Shown one piece after another: positions 54,986-62,991 of a DNA stretch of 64,000 bases (positions are counted from its first letter, which is position 1; each line of letters opens with the position of its first letter). The stretch covers positions 1,116,001 to 1,180,000 of the forward strand of contig CAVSPW010000002.1 in NCBI GenBank assembly GCA_963729935.1. Direction: 5' to 3'. A program made the position numbers and the translations under genes. Below the pieces are notes generated by a model. The model did no database searches and had not been told where the DNA came from. It saw nothing but the letters and a program-made list of their open reading frames with translations. The DNA is from CAIKMD01 sp963729935. Its GTDB lineage: Bacteria; Pseudomonadota; Alphaproteobacteria; ATCC43930; CGMCC-115725.

Positions 54986-55084
54986 TCGCCCCGACCTGCA
55001 CTGTGCCAGAGAATAAAATTGGCGCCGACAACCCCGTTGCCGACTTGAAGGCGCGTATACATACTCTCGCCCAGGAAGGCAATC

Positions 55085-55837
55085 ATGAACGCCCCAATTC
55101 CATCGTCGATCGATCGTCAGGAAGTCGCGCGCTTTGCCGCGATCGCGCCGCAATGGTGGGACGAGGCCGGAGCGTTCCGGCCCCTGCACCGCCTTAACGC
55201 AGCGCGACTCGGTTTCGTGCGCGATCGGCTCGCCGCCCATTTCGCGCGCGACATGAAGGCGCGCCGCGCCTTTGCCGGTTTGCGCCTGCTCGATATCGGT
55301 TGTGGCGGCGGGCTCACCTGCGAGCCCTTGGCGCGGCTCGGCTGCACCGTCACCGGCATCGACGCCGATGAAACGGCGCTCGCGGTTGCACGCCGGCATG
55401 CCAGGCAACAAGGCCTCGCGATCGATTATCGCGCGGATGCGGCCGAGGCCCTGGCGGCGGCTGATCGGCGCTTCGACGCCGTGCTCGCCCTCGAAGTGGT
55501 GGAACACGTGACCGATCCCGCGCAATTTCTCTGCGCCGCGGCTCGCCTGGTGAAGCCCGGCGGCGCGCTCATCGTCTCGACGCTCAACCGCACACCCAAA
55601 GCCTATCTCCTCGCGATCCTGGGCGCCGAGTACGTGTTGCGCTGGTTACCGCGCGGCACCCACGCCTACAGAAAATTCCGCCGCCCGTCCGAACTCGCGC
55701 AGGAGCTGCGCGCGGCGGGCTTCAAGCTCGAGGATATGGCGGGCTTGCAATATGACCCTTGGGGCGACCGCTGGACGCTCGGCACCGATATCAGGGTCAA
55801 TTATTTACTGTTTGCCACCAAACCCGGGCAGAAATAG
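55085..55837 (+). CDS. ubiG: UbiG ubiquinone O-methyltransferase
   Basis: The 250-residue SAM methyltransferase carries out both O-methylations of ubiquinone synthesis. It begins with RFAAIAPQWWDEAGAFRPLH, has the SAM motif LLDIGCGGGLTCEPLARLG, then LALEVVEHVTDP, and ends STLNRTPKAYLLAILGAEYV and RWLPRGTHAYRKF, all typical of UbiG. It is divergent from lysC with a 99-bp shared promoter region, a pairing I recall from other alphaproteobacteria. Confidence 0.95.
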   Translation: MNAPIPSSIDRQEVARFAAIAPQWWDEAGAFRPLHRLNAARLGFVRDRLAAHFARDMKARRAFAGLRLLDIGCGGGLTCEPLARLGCTVTGIDADETALAVARRHARQQGLAIDYRADAAEALAAADRRFDAVLALEVVEHVTDPAQFLCAAARLVKPGGALIVSTLNRTPKAYLLAILGAEYVLRWLPRGTHAYRKFRRPSELAQELRAAGFKLEDMAGLQYDPWGDRWTLGTDIRVNYLLFATKPGQK

Positions 55838-55925
55838 AGTTGTAATCACGTTGAGTGTCGCAACCGGGGGGTTTGCGAACATATCCCGCGGGACGAGACG
55901 CTCGGTGCTGTCCCAGGGTGGTGCC

Positions 55926-56447
55926 ATGAACGCCTATCAAATGCCTGCCGGCGACGGCGCGCCGCTTTCGGGCAAAATCAAATGGTTCAATCGAAGCAAG
56001 GGCTTCGGCTTTATCATCCCGAATGACGGCTCGGGCGACGTGTTCTTACTCGCCGCCGTGCTCGAACGCGCAGGCTTCAGCGAAGCGCCGGACGGCGCGA
56101 ACGTCACCTTCACCTGGACCCAAGGTCCCAAAGGTCGCGCTGCGACGCAGATTATCGATCTCGATACCTCGACGGCTGCCGGCCGCGAGTCGCGCCCGAC
56201 GCGACGCGAACGCGAGGACGAGCCTGCCAGCGCCACCGAGTCCGTCGACGGCGTCGTCAAATGGTATGACGCGGCGCGCGGGTTCGGCTTCGTTCTCCCC
56301 AATGATGGCGGCAAGGACGTATTCGTTCATGTGACCGCATTGCGCCGCGCCGGCATCGATGAGCTTCAGCCGGGACAGGCCGTGCGCATCCAAGTGGCCC
56401 AGGCACGGCGCGGCCGCGAAGCCGCTTCAATCCAACTCCTCGCCTAG
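55926..56447 (+). CDS. Double cold-shock-domain protein
   Basis: A 173-residue protein with two cold-shock domains joined by an acidic/basic linker (about residues 75-100). Domain 1: GKIKWFNRSKGFGFIIPNDG, then GDVFLLAAVLERAG. Domain 2: GVVKWYDAARGFGFVLPNDG, then KDVFVHVTALRRAG. RNP1-type KGFGFI/RGFGFV is present in both. RNP2-type DVFVH is intact only in domain 2; domain 1 has DVFLL. Tandem cold-shock proteins are common in alphaproteobacteria and chaperone RNA. The ATG follows AGGGTGGTGCC. It lies 88 bp after ubiG and 156 bp before gcrA. Confidence 0.9.
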   Translation: MNAYQMPAGDGAPLSGKIKWFNRSKGFGFIIPNDGSGDVFLLAAVLERAGFSEAPDGANVTFTWTQGPKGRAATQIIDLDTSTAAGRESRPTRREREDEPASATESVDGVVKWYDAARGFGFVLPNDGGKDVFVHVTALRRAGIDELQPGQAVRIQVAQARRGREAASIQLLA

Positions 56448-56483
56448 GAGATCCCGCCGGGAACATCGCTTCCCAAAGCGCGG

Positions 56484-56528
56484 GATTCCCGATCGGGTCT
56501 TGATCGCCGAGTTTGCGCGTCGAGAGTC
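56484..56528. promoter_or_regulatory. Two GANTC methylation sites upstream of gcrA
   Basis: GATTC at 56484-56488 and GAGTC at 56524-56528 are CcrM target sites, 40 bp apart, in the gap before gcrA. In Caulobacter, GcrA activity at promoters depends on CcrM methylation of GANTC, so such a pair could allow feedback by methylation state. Function here is inferred from position. Confidence 0.45.
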
Positions 56529-56577
56529 TTGCGCCGCGAAACAAACATGCTACTATATGTTGGGGTCGGAAGATCAA

Positions 56578-56586
56578 TTATCCACA
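56578..56586 (+). promoter_or_regulatory. Perfect DnaA box (TTATCCACA) upstream of gcrA
   Basis: The nine bases match the high-affinity DnaA box exactly and end 17 bp before the gcrA ATG. In Caulobacter, DnaA directly activates gcrA, linking replication initiation to the cell-cycle cascade. A promoter-like TTGCGC/TACTAT pair (56529 and 56551) would place this box just downstream of the transcription start, so its effect could be activating or repressing. Confidence 0.6.
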
Positions 56587-56603
56587 GGATACGGTGGTCA
56601 ACC

Positions 56604-56945
56604 ATGGAATCGGTATGGACGTCGGAACTCATGGAGCAATTGGCCGCGCTCTGGGCTGAAGGGCATTCGACGGCCGAAATTGGCCGCCGGCTGGGCATCA
56701 GCAAGAACGCCGTGGTCGGCAAGGCGCACCGCCTGTCGCTGAAGCCGCGTCCGTCACCGCTGAAGCGGCCGCCGACCCGTCGCGTCGTCGGGATCGCGCC
56801 GCCGAGCTGCACTTGGCCGCTGGGTCATCCCGGTGAATCGGGATTCCACTTTTGCGGCAAGCGGCCGGTGCCGGGCAAGCCCTATTGCACCGAACATGCG
56901 GCGATGGCCTACGTTCAGCCGAAGAAGCAGCACAACGCGGCTTGA
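56604..56945 (+). CDS. gcrA: GcrA cell-cycle regulator (short form)
   Basis: The 113-residue protein begins MESVWTSELMEQLAALWAEG and continues HSTAEIGRRLGISKNAVVGK, the N-terminal DNA-binding HTH of GcrA. The C-terminal part has the conserved CTWPLGHPGESGFHFCG and GKPYCTEHAAMAYVQP, the cysteine-containing sigma-70-contacting domain. GcrA recruits sigma-70 RNA polymerase at GANTC-methylated promoters. Caulobacter GcrA is longer (about 170 residues); here the linker between the domains is short. An earlier in-frame ATG at 56529 would place the DnaA box inside the coding region, so 56604 is preferred. Confidence 0.93.
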   Translation: MESVWTSELMEQLAALWAEGHSTAEIGRRLGISKNAVVGKAHRLSLKPRPSPLKRPPTRRVVGIAPPSCTWPLGHPGESGFHFCGKRPVPGKPYCTEHAAMAYVQPKKQHNAA

Positions 56946-57048
56946 TCTCCGCACGCGGTTGCGGGGCTGACCGTCCCGCGCCGTGCGGCCTTCTGGCGTG
57001 GACCGACCGATTGGAAGCGCCAGCCGCGTGCCGCTGAGATAATCCGCG

Positions 57049-58224
57049 TTATCGAGTCAGCCGTCGCATCGCGCGATCGATGCCCTCGAGCGTCAGCGGA
57101 TACATCCGCCCTGCCAGCAGATCGCGCATCAAGCCGATCGAGAGCGTGCTCTCCCAATACGGCTCGGCCACGGGATTGAGCCACGCCGCCTTGGGATAGG
57201 CCGCGAGTAAGCGACGCATCCAAGCCTCGCCCGGCTCGTCGTTCCAGTGCTCAACGCTCCCGCCCGGCTGCTCGATCTCATAGGGACTCATGCTCGCATC
57301 GCCGACGAAGATCAGCCGATAGTCCTCGTCATAGCGATGGAGGACATCGTGGGTCGGCACGCGCTCGACCTGGCGGCGCTGCGCGTCGGGCCAGAGCGAC
57401 TCGTAAGGGCAGTTGTGAAAATAGAAATGCTCGAGATGCTTGAACTCGCTGCGCGCGGCCGAGAACAGCTCTTCGCAAGTCCGGATATGGCCGTCCATCG
57501 AGCCGCCGATATCGAGGAGCAACAATACTTTTGTGGCGTTGTGCCGCTCCGGCACGAGCTTCAGATCGAGCCAGCCGGCGTTGCGCGCGGTCGAGCGAAC
57601 GGTGTCGTCGAGATCGAGCTCGCGTTCCGCCCCTTCGCGCGCGAACTGGCGCAGGCGGCGCAGCGCCAGCTTGATGTTGCGCGTGCCCAACTCGACGCGG
57701 TCGTCGAGATTGCGAAATTCGCGCTTGTCCCAAACCTTGACGGCGCGATGGCTGCGGTTCTCGTCCTGGCCGATGCGCACACCCTCGGGATTGTAGCCAT
57801 AGGCGCCGAAAGGCGAGGTCCCGGCGGTGCCGATCCATTTGCCGCCGCCCTCATGCCGGCGCTGCTGCTCGCGAAGCCGCTGCTCGAGCGCTTCCATCAA
57901 CTTTGCCCAGCCGCCCATCGCTTCGATGAGCTTCTTCTCCTCATCGCTCAGCAGCCGCTCGCCGAGCTTCTTGAGCCATCCCTCGGGAATGACAGGCCGA
58001 TTCTCGGCCGGTGTCTCGATGCCCTTGAAGTGCCGACCGAAGACGCGGTCGAATTTGTCGAGATTGCGCTCGTCCTTCACCAGGCTCGCCCGCGCGAGAT
58101 AATAGAAATTATCGACCTTGTAGGCGGCGATGTTGCGGCGCATCGCCTCCATCAAGGTCAGGAATTCCTTGAGCGAGACCGGCACCTTGGCCTCGCGCAG
58201 CGCCAGGAGAAAGCCGACGAACAT
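57049..58224 (-). CDS. VWA-domain protein (CoxE-like)
   Basis: The 391-residue protein has an N-terminal helical part (VPVSLKEFLTLMEAMRRNIA), a middle region of charged helices and a C-terminal von Willebrand A domain. The MIDAS-like site reads LLLLDIGGSMDGHIR, where the usual DxSxS serine is Gly, and RLIFVGDASMSP supplies a later motif. Proteins of this CoxE type work with a MoxR ATPase, here the preceding gene, to activate or assemble metalloenzymes. The two genes overlap by one base (TGATG), so they form a functional pair. The client is unknown. Confidence 0.87.
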   Translation of the reverse strand: MFVGFLLALREAKVPVSLKEFLTLMEAMRRNIAAYKVDNFYYLARASLVKDERNLDKFDRVFGRHFKGIETPAENRPVIPEGWLKKLGERLLSDEEKKLIEAMGGWAKLMEALEQRLREQQRRHEGGGKWIGTAGTSPFGAYGYNPEGVRIGQDENRSHRAVKVWDKREFRNLDDRVELGTRNIKLALRRLRQFAREGAERELDLDDTVRSTARNAGWLDLKLVPERHNATKVLLLLDIGGSMDGHIRTCEELFSAARSEFKHLEHFYFHNCPYESLWPDAQRRQVERVPTHDVLHRYDEDYRLIFVGDASMSPYEIEQPGGSVEHWNDEPGEAWMRRLLAAYPKAAWLNPVAEPYWESTLSIGLMRDLLAGRMYPLTLEGIDRAMRRLTR

Positions 58225-59075
58225 CAGCCGCCACGCTCGCGGCGATGAAGAAAGGCGAGCCGCTCGAAGAGATGGACGTCCTGCTCGTTCTTCAACAACG
58301 CGCCGTGAAGCGGCGGAATGAGCTTGGCGGGATCGCGCTGGCGCAAGGTTTCGGGCGAAATGTCCTCGACCATCAGGAGCTTGATCCAGTCCAGGAGCTC
58401 CGAGGTCGACGGCTTCTTCTTCAAGCCCGGGACGTCGCGAATTTCGTAAAACACGCTGAGCGCCTCACGGACCAGCTCCTTCTGCAGATCCGGATAATGC
58501 ACGTCGAGAATGCGGGCCATCGTGTCGCGGTCGGGAAAGCGAATGTAGTGGAAGAAACAGCGTCGCAGGAAAGCGTCGGGCAGTTCCTTCTCGTTGTTCG
58601 AGGTGATGACGACGATCGGCCGGTGCTTCGCGACCACCGTCTCGCGCGTCTCATAAACATAGAATTCCATGCGATCGAGCTCGAGCAGGAGATCGTTGGG
58701 AAATTCGATGTCGGCCTTGTCGATCTCGTCGATGAGCAGCACCGGCGCGGCATCGGCGGTGAATGCATCCCATAGCTTGCCGTGCAGGATGTAATTGGCG
58801 ATGTCGCCGACCTTCGGATCGCCGAGCTGGCCGTCGCGCAGGCGCGTTACCGCATCGTACTCGTAAAGACCCTGCTGCGCCTTGGTCGTCGACTTGATGT
58901 GCCAGGTGATGAGTTCCTTGCCCAGGGACTTGGCGATCTCATGAGCGAGAATGGTCTTGCCCGTGCCCGGCTCGCCTTTGACGAGAAGCGGGCGCTCGAG
59001 CGCGACCGCGGCGTTCACCGCGACGCGCAGATCTTCGGTCGCGACATAGCTCGGCGTTCCTTCAAAACCTGTCAT
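58224..59075 (-). CDS. MoxR-family AAA+ ATPase
   Basis: The 283-residue ATPase carries Walker A KGEPGTGKTILAHEIAKSL, Walker B PVLLIDEIDKADIEFPNDLL, sensor 1 in PIVVITSNNEKELPDAFLRR (with arginine finger) and an AAA lid. MoxR proteins act as chaperones with VWA partners to insert cofactors or assemble complexes. It is translationally coupled to the VWA gene. No oxidoreductase client gene lies beside the pair. Confidence 0.93.
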   Translation of the reverse strand: MTGFEGTPSYVATEDLRVAVNAAVALERPLLVKGEPGTGKTILAHEIAKSLGKELITWHIKSTTKAQQGLYEYDAVTRLRDGQLGDPKVGDIANYILHGKLWDAFTADAAPVLLIDEIDKADIEFPNDLLLELDRMEFYVYETRETVVAKHRPIVVITSNNEKELPDAFLRRCFFHYIRFPDRDTMARILDVHYPDLQKELVREALSVFYEIRDVPGLKKKPSTSELLDWIKLLMVEDISPETLRQRDPAKLIPPLHGALLKNEQDVHLFERLAFLHRRERGG

Positions 59076-59132
59076 GTTCGCCCTTTTCCCGCTCCGCGCT
59101 GAACGTATTTCAGCCGGCCGTTGGCTTCCGGG

Positions 59133-59918
59133 TCAACGATGGCGCCAGAGACCGCGGCGGAACGAGCGGGCCACGCCTTCGGCGCCGAAATATTCGTAGC
59201 TCTGGGTCGTATCGGCAAGCGCCAAGCCTTCGGCCACCAGGAAGCCCCCAAGATCGGTGCTGCTCGCGTCGACGCAGACGGCGCCAGGATCGCCAACCTG
59301 GCCGGCTGGCATCTGGCAAGAAACCCAAGGCGAACGGCGCAGCCTTTGGGCCAGCGCGTCGCGAGCGACATCGGCACAGCTGCGTCGATCGCCGGGCCCA
59401 AGCCCGCATTGGTCGCGCGGGTCGCCGATACGGACGCCAAAAAGCCGCACCGACCTTCCGGCGACGGCAAGCGTCGTCCCGCCGGCCGCTTGTGCCGCTC
59501 CGGTAAAGGGCACGCTCGCGGGCTGCACCCGTGCCGGCGGTGCGGGCTCGGCAAAGGCCTTGGGCGCGGCGATCTCCCGTCCGGCGCGGTCGAAGAGGGT
59601 CACTTTCGGGACCGGAACATCTTCCTCGGGAACCGTGTGGATCGGCCGCGCCTCGACCTCGATCGTGGGAAGATCGGGTGCCGCGGCTGAAACCGGTGTC
59701 GAGGCCTGTTCTTGCGTGTCGACGGGCGCCGTCGCCCGAGCCAGCTCGCGCGCGGCGGATGAGGGCGCAAGCTCGCGCGCGGCAACCGCCGATGGTGAAG
59801 TCGACGCCGCCGTGATTTCCGCGCTTTGAGGCGCGCTTGCGCGCTGAGTAAGCCCCGCCCCAGCAATAGCCAGCAGCAGCCCGCTCGCGCCCAGCCCAAC
59901 CACAACCCATTTTCGCAT
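59133..59918 (-). CDS. Thermonuclease-fold-like periplasmic protein, probably degenerate
   Basis: A 261-residue protein with an N-terminal membrane segment (VVVGLGASGLLLAIAGAGL), a long Ala/Ser/Pro low-complexity region and a C-terminal domain. That domain's TTLAVAGRSVRLFGVRIGD, ADVARDALAQRLRRSPWVS and GGFLVAEGLALADTTQSYEY resemble the OB-fold of staphylococcal nuclease. The calcium/catalytic pattern is not clearly kept, so enzymatic activity is doubtful. Four cysteines (DQC, SCADV, SCQMP, VCVD) may form disulfides. ATG 59918 is chosen for the signal; the frame continues to 60002. It lies upstream of the MoxR gene on the same strand. Confidence 0.65.
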   Translation of the reverse strand: MRKWVVVGLGASGLLLAIAGAGLTQRASAPQSAEITAASTSPSAVAARELAPSSAARELARATAPVDTQEQASTPVSAAAPDLPTIEVEARPIHTVPEEDVPVPKVTLFDRAGREIAAPKAFAEPAPPARVQPASVPFTGAAQAAGGTTLAVAGRSVRLFGVRIGDPRDQCGLGPGDRRSCADVARDALAQRLRRSPWVSCQMPAGQVGDPGAVCVDASSTDLGGFLVAEGLALADTTQSYEYFGAEGVARSFRRGLWRHR

Positions 59919-60058
59919 AGGCCCGACCCTAGCATTCGCGCCTTGCAGGTGCCACATGATGGTATCGGCGGCGTTCCGCCCAGGGCCGTTTTCCCTTGAC
60001 AAACGGGGCCTTGGGCTGCGCCATACGACCTAGAAATCGCCGCTTCAAGGATACGCCC

Positions 60059-60286
60059 ATGGGCTCGTTCAGCTTAGTGCATTGGATGGTCGTTCTGTTG
60101 ATCGTTCTGCTTCTCTTCGGCGCGGGCAAGCTACCGCGCGTGATGGGCGATTTCGCGAAGGGCATTAAGGCCTTCAAGAAGGGGATGAGCGACGAGGACG
60201 AAGCCGCCAATCCGCCGCCGCAAGTGACCCCGCCGAGTTCTTCGACCACGGCAGCCACCGAGCGTACGGCGCATGATCGGGGCTGA
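60059..60286 (+). CDS. tatA: TatA twin-arginine translocase subunit
   Basis: A 75-residue protein MGSFSLVHWMVVLLIVLLLF with a short N-terminal membrane helix, the hinge GAGKLPRVMGDFAKGIKAFK and an acidic tail. This is the standard TatA layout, with the FGxxKLP motif. TatA forms the translocation pore for folded Tat substrates, including the MepK-like protein in this window. tatB and tatC are not next to it; the following gene, 34 bp on, is an aminotransferase. Confidence 0.92.
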   Translation: MGSFSLVHWMVVLLIVLLLFGAGKLPRVMGDFAKGIKAFKKGMSDEDEAANPPPQVTPPSSSTTAATERTAHDRG

Positions 60287-60320
60287 GCACCGCTAGGCGG
60301 CCGGTTCGGCCGGCCTCGCC

Positions 60321-61412
60321 ATGATCCGCTATTCGCGGGTGGTCGGCGCCTTGCCGGCGATCGTGCCTTTCGTCCCGCCGGAGGCCTTCGAGCGGCAAAT
60401 CGGGCGCAAGCTCGTCCTTCGCATCGGCGCCAATGAAAGCGCCTTCGGCCCCTCACCCAAGGCCGTTGCCGCGATCCGCGACGGTGCGACGCGGATCAAC
60501 TGGTATTGCGATCCCGAAGGCTTCGTGTTGCGCGAAGCGCTGGCCAAGCATCATGGCGTCGAACGCGACCAGATCGGATTGGGGATCGGCGCCGACGATC
60601 TTCTGGGTCTCGTCGTGCGCGCCATGATCGATCCGGACGATCCCGTCGTGATGTCGCAGGGCGCCTACCCGACCTTCGCCTTCCACGTGAACGGCTTTGG
60701 CGGGAAATTCGTGACCCCGCCCTATCGCGGGTTTCGCAACGATGCGGACGCGCTCGGCGACGCCGCGCAAAAGAGCGGCGCTCGGCTCGTTTATCTCTCC
60801 AATCCGGACAATCCGACCGGCAGTTGGCTTTCCGCCGAGGAGCAGATCGCGATCCTCAAAAAGCTTCCCGCCGGAAGCCTCCTTGTCCTTGATGAGGCCT
60901 ATAGCGATTTCGCGCCTGCCGGCTCCATGCCCGGGCTGGATCCCGAAGATCCGCGCATCATCCGCATCCGCACCTTCTCGAAGGCGCATGGGATGGCGGG
61001 AGCGCGCGTCGGCTATGCCATCGGCGCGCGCGGGTTGATCGCGGCTTTCGACAAGATCCGCCACCATTTCGGCGTCACGCGCCTGTCGCAGGAAGCGGCG
61101 CTCGCCTCGCTCGGCGATCAGGACTTCATTGCGACGGTCCAGCGTCGCGTCGCCGATGGGCGGCGCGATTATGAAGCGCTGGCCACTTCGCTGGGTCTCA
61201 AGGCGTTGCCGTCGGCGACCAATTTCGTCGCTTTCGACATGGGCGATGGCGACCGCGCGCGGAATACGCTGGCGAAGCTCTTGAGGGATGAAGCCGTCTT
61301 CTTGCGCATGCCCGGCGTCGCACCGCTCGATCACCTCATCCGCGTCACGGTTGGGACACCGCCTGAGCGTCAGGGCTTTGCTGCGGCTCTGACCCGGGTG
61401 CTGCGGGCTTAG
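60321..61412 (+). CDS. PLP-dependent aminotransferase (HisC-like)
   Basis: The 363-residue fold-type I enzyme shows IGANESAFGPSPKAVAAIRD and NWYCDPEGFVLREALAKHHG, a GIGADDLLGLVVRAMIDPDD segment, LVYLSNPDNPTGSWLSA, VLDEAYSDFAP and the PLP lysine in RTFSKAHGMAGARVGYA. It resembles histidinol-phosphate aminotransferase, but some relatives act on aromatic or other amino acids and no other his gene is near. Its last 68 bp overlap the convergent membrane sulfatase-like gene. Confidence 0.88.
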   Translation: MIRYSRVVGALPAIVPFVPPEAFERQIGRKLVLRIGANESAFGPSPKAVAAIRDGATRINWYCDPEGFVLREALAKHHGVERDQIGLGIGADDLLGLVVRAMIDPDDPVVMSQGAYPTFAFHVNGFGGKFVTPPYRGFRNDADALGDAAQKSGARLVYLSNPDNPTGSWLSAEEQIAILKKLPAGSLLVLDEAYSDFAPAGSMPGLDPEDPRIIRIRTFSKAHGMAGARVGYAIGARGLIAAFDKIRHHFGVTRLSQEAALASLGDQDFIATVQRRVADGRRDYEALATSLGLKALPSATNFVAFDMGDGDRARNTLAKLLRDEAVFLRMPGVAPLDHLIRVTVGTPPERQGFAAALTRVLRA

Positions 61413-62991
61413 GACCGTAAGCCGCGAGGAACTCGCCGAGAAATCTCTCCATGCCCTCGGGATCGGGCCGCGGCGGCGGTGCCGGACCCTGGCCATAGCC
61501 GAGCGCGGCAAAGGGACCGACCAGATCGGGATCGCGCGAAAGGACATAAATCGGAACGGTCCAGGCCTCGCCCGCGCCCCTTGTCAGATCGGGCGGCTGA
61601 TGGTCGCCCAAGATGATGATCAGCGGCGAACCTTCGAGGCGGGCAAGCCAAGCGCCCAGCGCATTCAGGTCATAGGCGATGCTGTCGAGATAGGGCCGGT
61701 CGAGATTGGACCAATTCGGCTGCGCATAGACGCGCGCCCAATCGGCCTGGGGCACGGTCGCGAATTTGCCGGCGTCCTTCCAATCGGCGAGATAGGGCGG
61801 CACGGGCGCGAAAGGCGTGTGGCTCGATACCAGCACGATTTGCGCGAAGAGCGAGGCGTGGCCGGGCTTGAGCTCACGGCCGGAGAATTCCCGCAACGTG
61901 TATTGATCGGGAATCCCAAACCAGCCGAATTCGGGTCCGCTATAGCCGAGCTCGGCGCCATAGTAATGCGCGTCGAACCCCCAGAACGCCCCTTCCGGAT
62001 AGGGCTTCTTGATCCCCGGCATGACCTCGACCGTGCGATAGCCCGCACCCGCGAGATAGCGCGGCAGGCCTTTGCGACCGCCGTTCAAGACCAGCTCGTT
62101 GAGCAAGGGATCGAGCTTCAAGCCGCTTGCGATCGTGCCATGGGCCAGCCACGAACCGCCGCCGAAAGTTGGCGAGAGCAGGCGGCTGGAGAGGAGTTGG
62201 TAACCGGCGGCCTTGACCGTCGCGGCAAAATTCTCGAGCGCCGGCGCGAGCACGGCGCGATAGGGCCGCTCGTCCAGAGCGACCGTCCCGTAGGATTCGA
62301 CGAAGATGAGGTAGACATCCTGCGCCTTCAGCCCGGGGAGCGGGCCAAGCGCGGGTTGCGGCGCGGCGAGTGCGGCTTCGTAACGGCGGTCGAAACCGTG
62401 CAGCACGGAAAAGGCGTTCCAAGCCGAAGCCGCCTGCCGCGATGCGGCGGTGAGGGCGCCGAGATTGACGATGCCATCCTTGCCCAGCGGCACGGCAATC
62501 AGCGCGAAACCGACGATGGCGGCCAGCAGCGAGCGGGCGGCCGTATCCGGCCGCGCCATCGCGCGCTCGATGCCGGCAAGGGCACGGGCGACAAGAGCGA
62601 GGACGAGGAGGAAGGCGAGAAAAGCAGCCAGGACGATCGCCGCGCCGCGCCATCCGGCCGCATCGAGGTAGAGGCTCAAGAGGTTGGGCACGTGACGCAG
62701 ATCGAAATAAAGATCGAGTGGACGATCAAGGACCTGCTCCACCTTGCCGTCCACGAATTGCAGCGCGGTGAAAAGTACGATCACGAAGGCGATCAGCCAG
62801 CGCAGCCGCGGCCCGATCCGGCGCGCGGCCAGCCCGACGAAAGCGAACAGGGCGAGAATCGCCAAGATCGCCAGGGGCGGCCGGGGGTCGAGGGTCAGGC
62901 CGTGGGTGCTCGCGCTTGGCAGCGAGAGCGCCCAGAGAAAGGCGATCCCGAAAGCGAGGCCCGCGCGGTAGGGGCGGCGCGCGCGGATCAA
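61345..62991 (-). CDS. Membrane-anchored sulfatase-superfamily protein (LTA-synthase/phosphoglycerol-transferase-like)
   Basis: The 548-residue protein has about five N-terminal membrane helices (AGLAFGIAFLWALSLPSA, LAILAILALFAFVGLAA) and an extracytoplasmic alkaline-phosphatase-superfamily domain: VYLIFVESYGTVALDERPYR, LSPTFGGGSWLAHGTIASGL, MPGIKKPYPEGAFWGFDAHY and IILGDHQPPDL. It resembles phosphoglycerol or phosphoethanolamine transferases acting on glycans or lipids. The final 22 codons overlap the HisC-like gene in antisense. It overlaps the class V aminotransferase by 4 bp upstream, so the two form an operon. Confidence 0.82.
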   Translation of the reverse strand: MIRARRPYRAGLAFGIAFLWALSLPSASTHGLTLDPRPPLAILAILALFAFVGLAARRIGPRLRWLIAFVIVLFTALQFVDGKVEQVLDRPLDLYFDLRHVPNLLSLYLDAAGWRGAAIVLAAFLAFLLVLALVARALAGIERAMARPDTAARSLLAAIVGFALIAVPLGKDGIVNLGALTAASRQAASAWNAFSVLHGFDRRYEAALAAPQPALGPLPGLKAQDVYLIFVESYGTVALDERPYRAVLAPALENFAATVKAAGYQLLSSRLLSPTFGGGSWLAHGTIASGLKLDPLLNELVLNGGRKGLPRYLAGAGYRTVEVMPGIKKPYPEGAFWGFDAHYYGAELGYSGPEFGWFGIPDQYTLREFSGRELKPGHASLFAQIVLVSSHTPFAPVPPYLADWKDAGKFATVPQADWARVYAQPNWSNLDRPYLDSIAYDLNALGAWLARLEGSPLIIILGDHQPPDLTRGAGEAWTVPIYVLSRDPDLVGPFAALGYGQGPAPPPRPDPEGMERFLGEFLAAYGPKPAAPGSEPQQSPDAQAVSQP

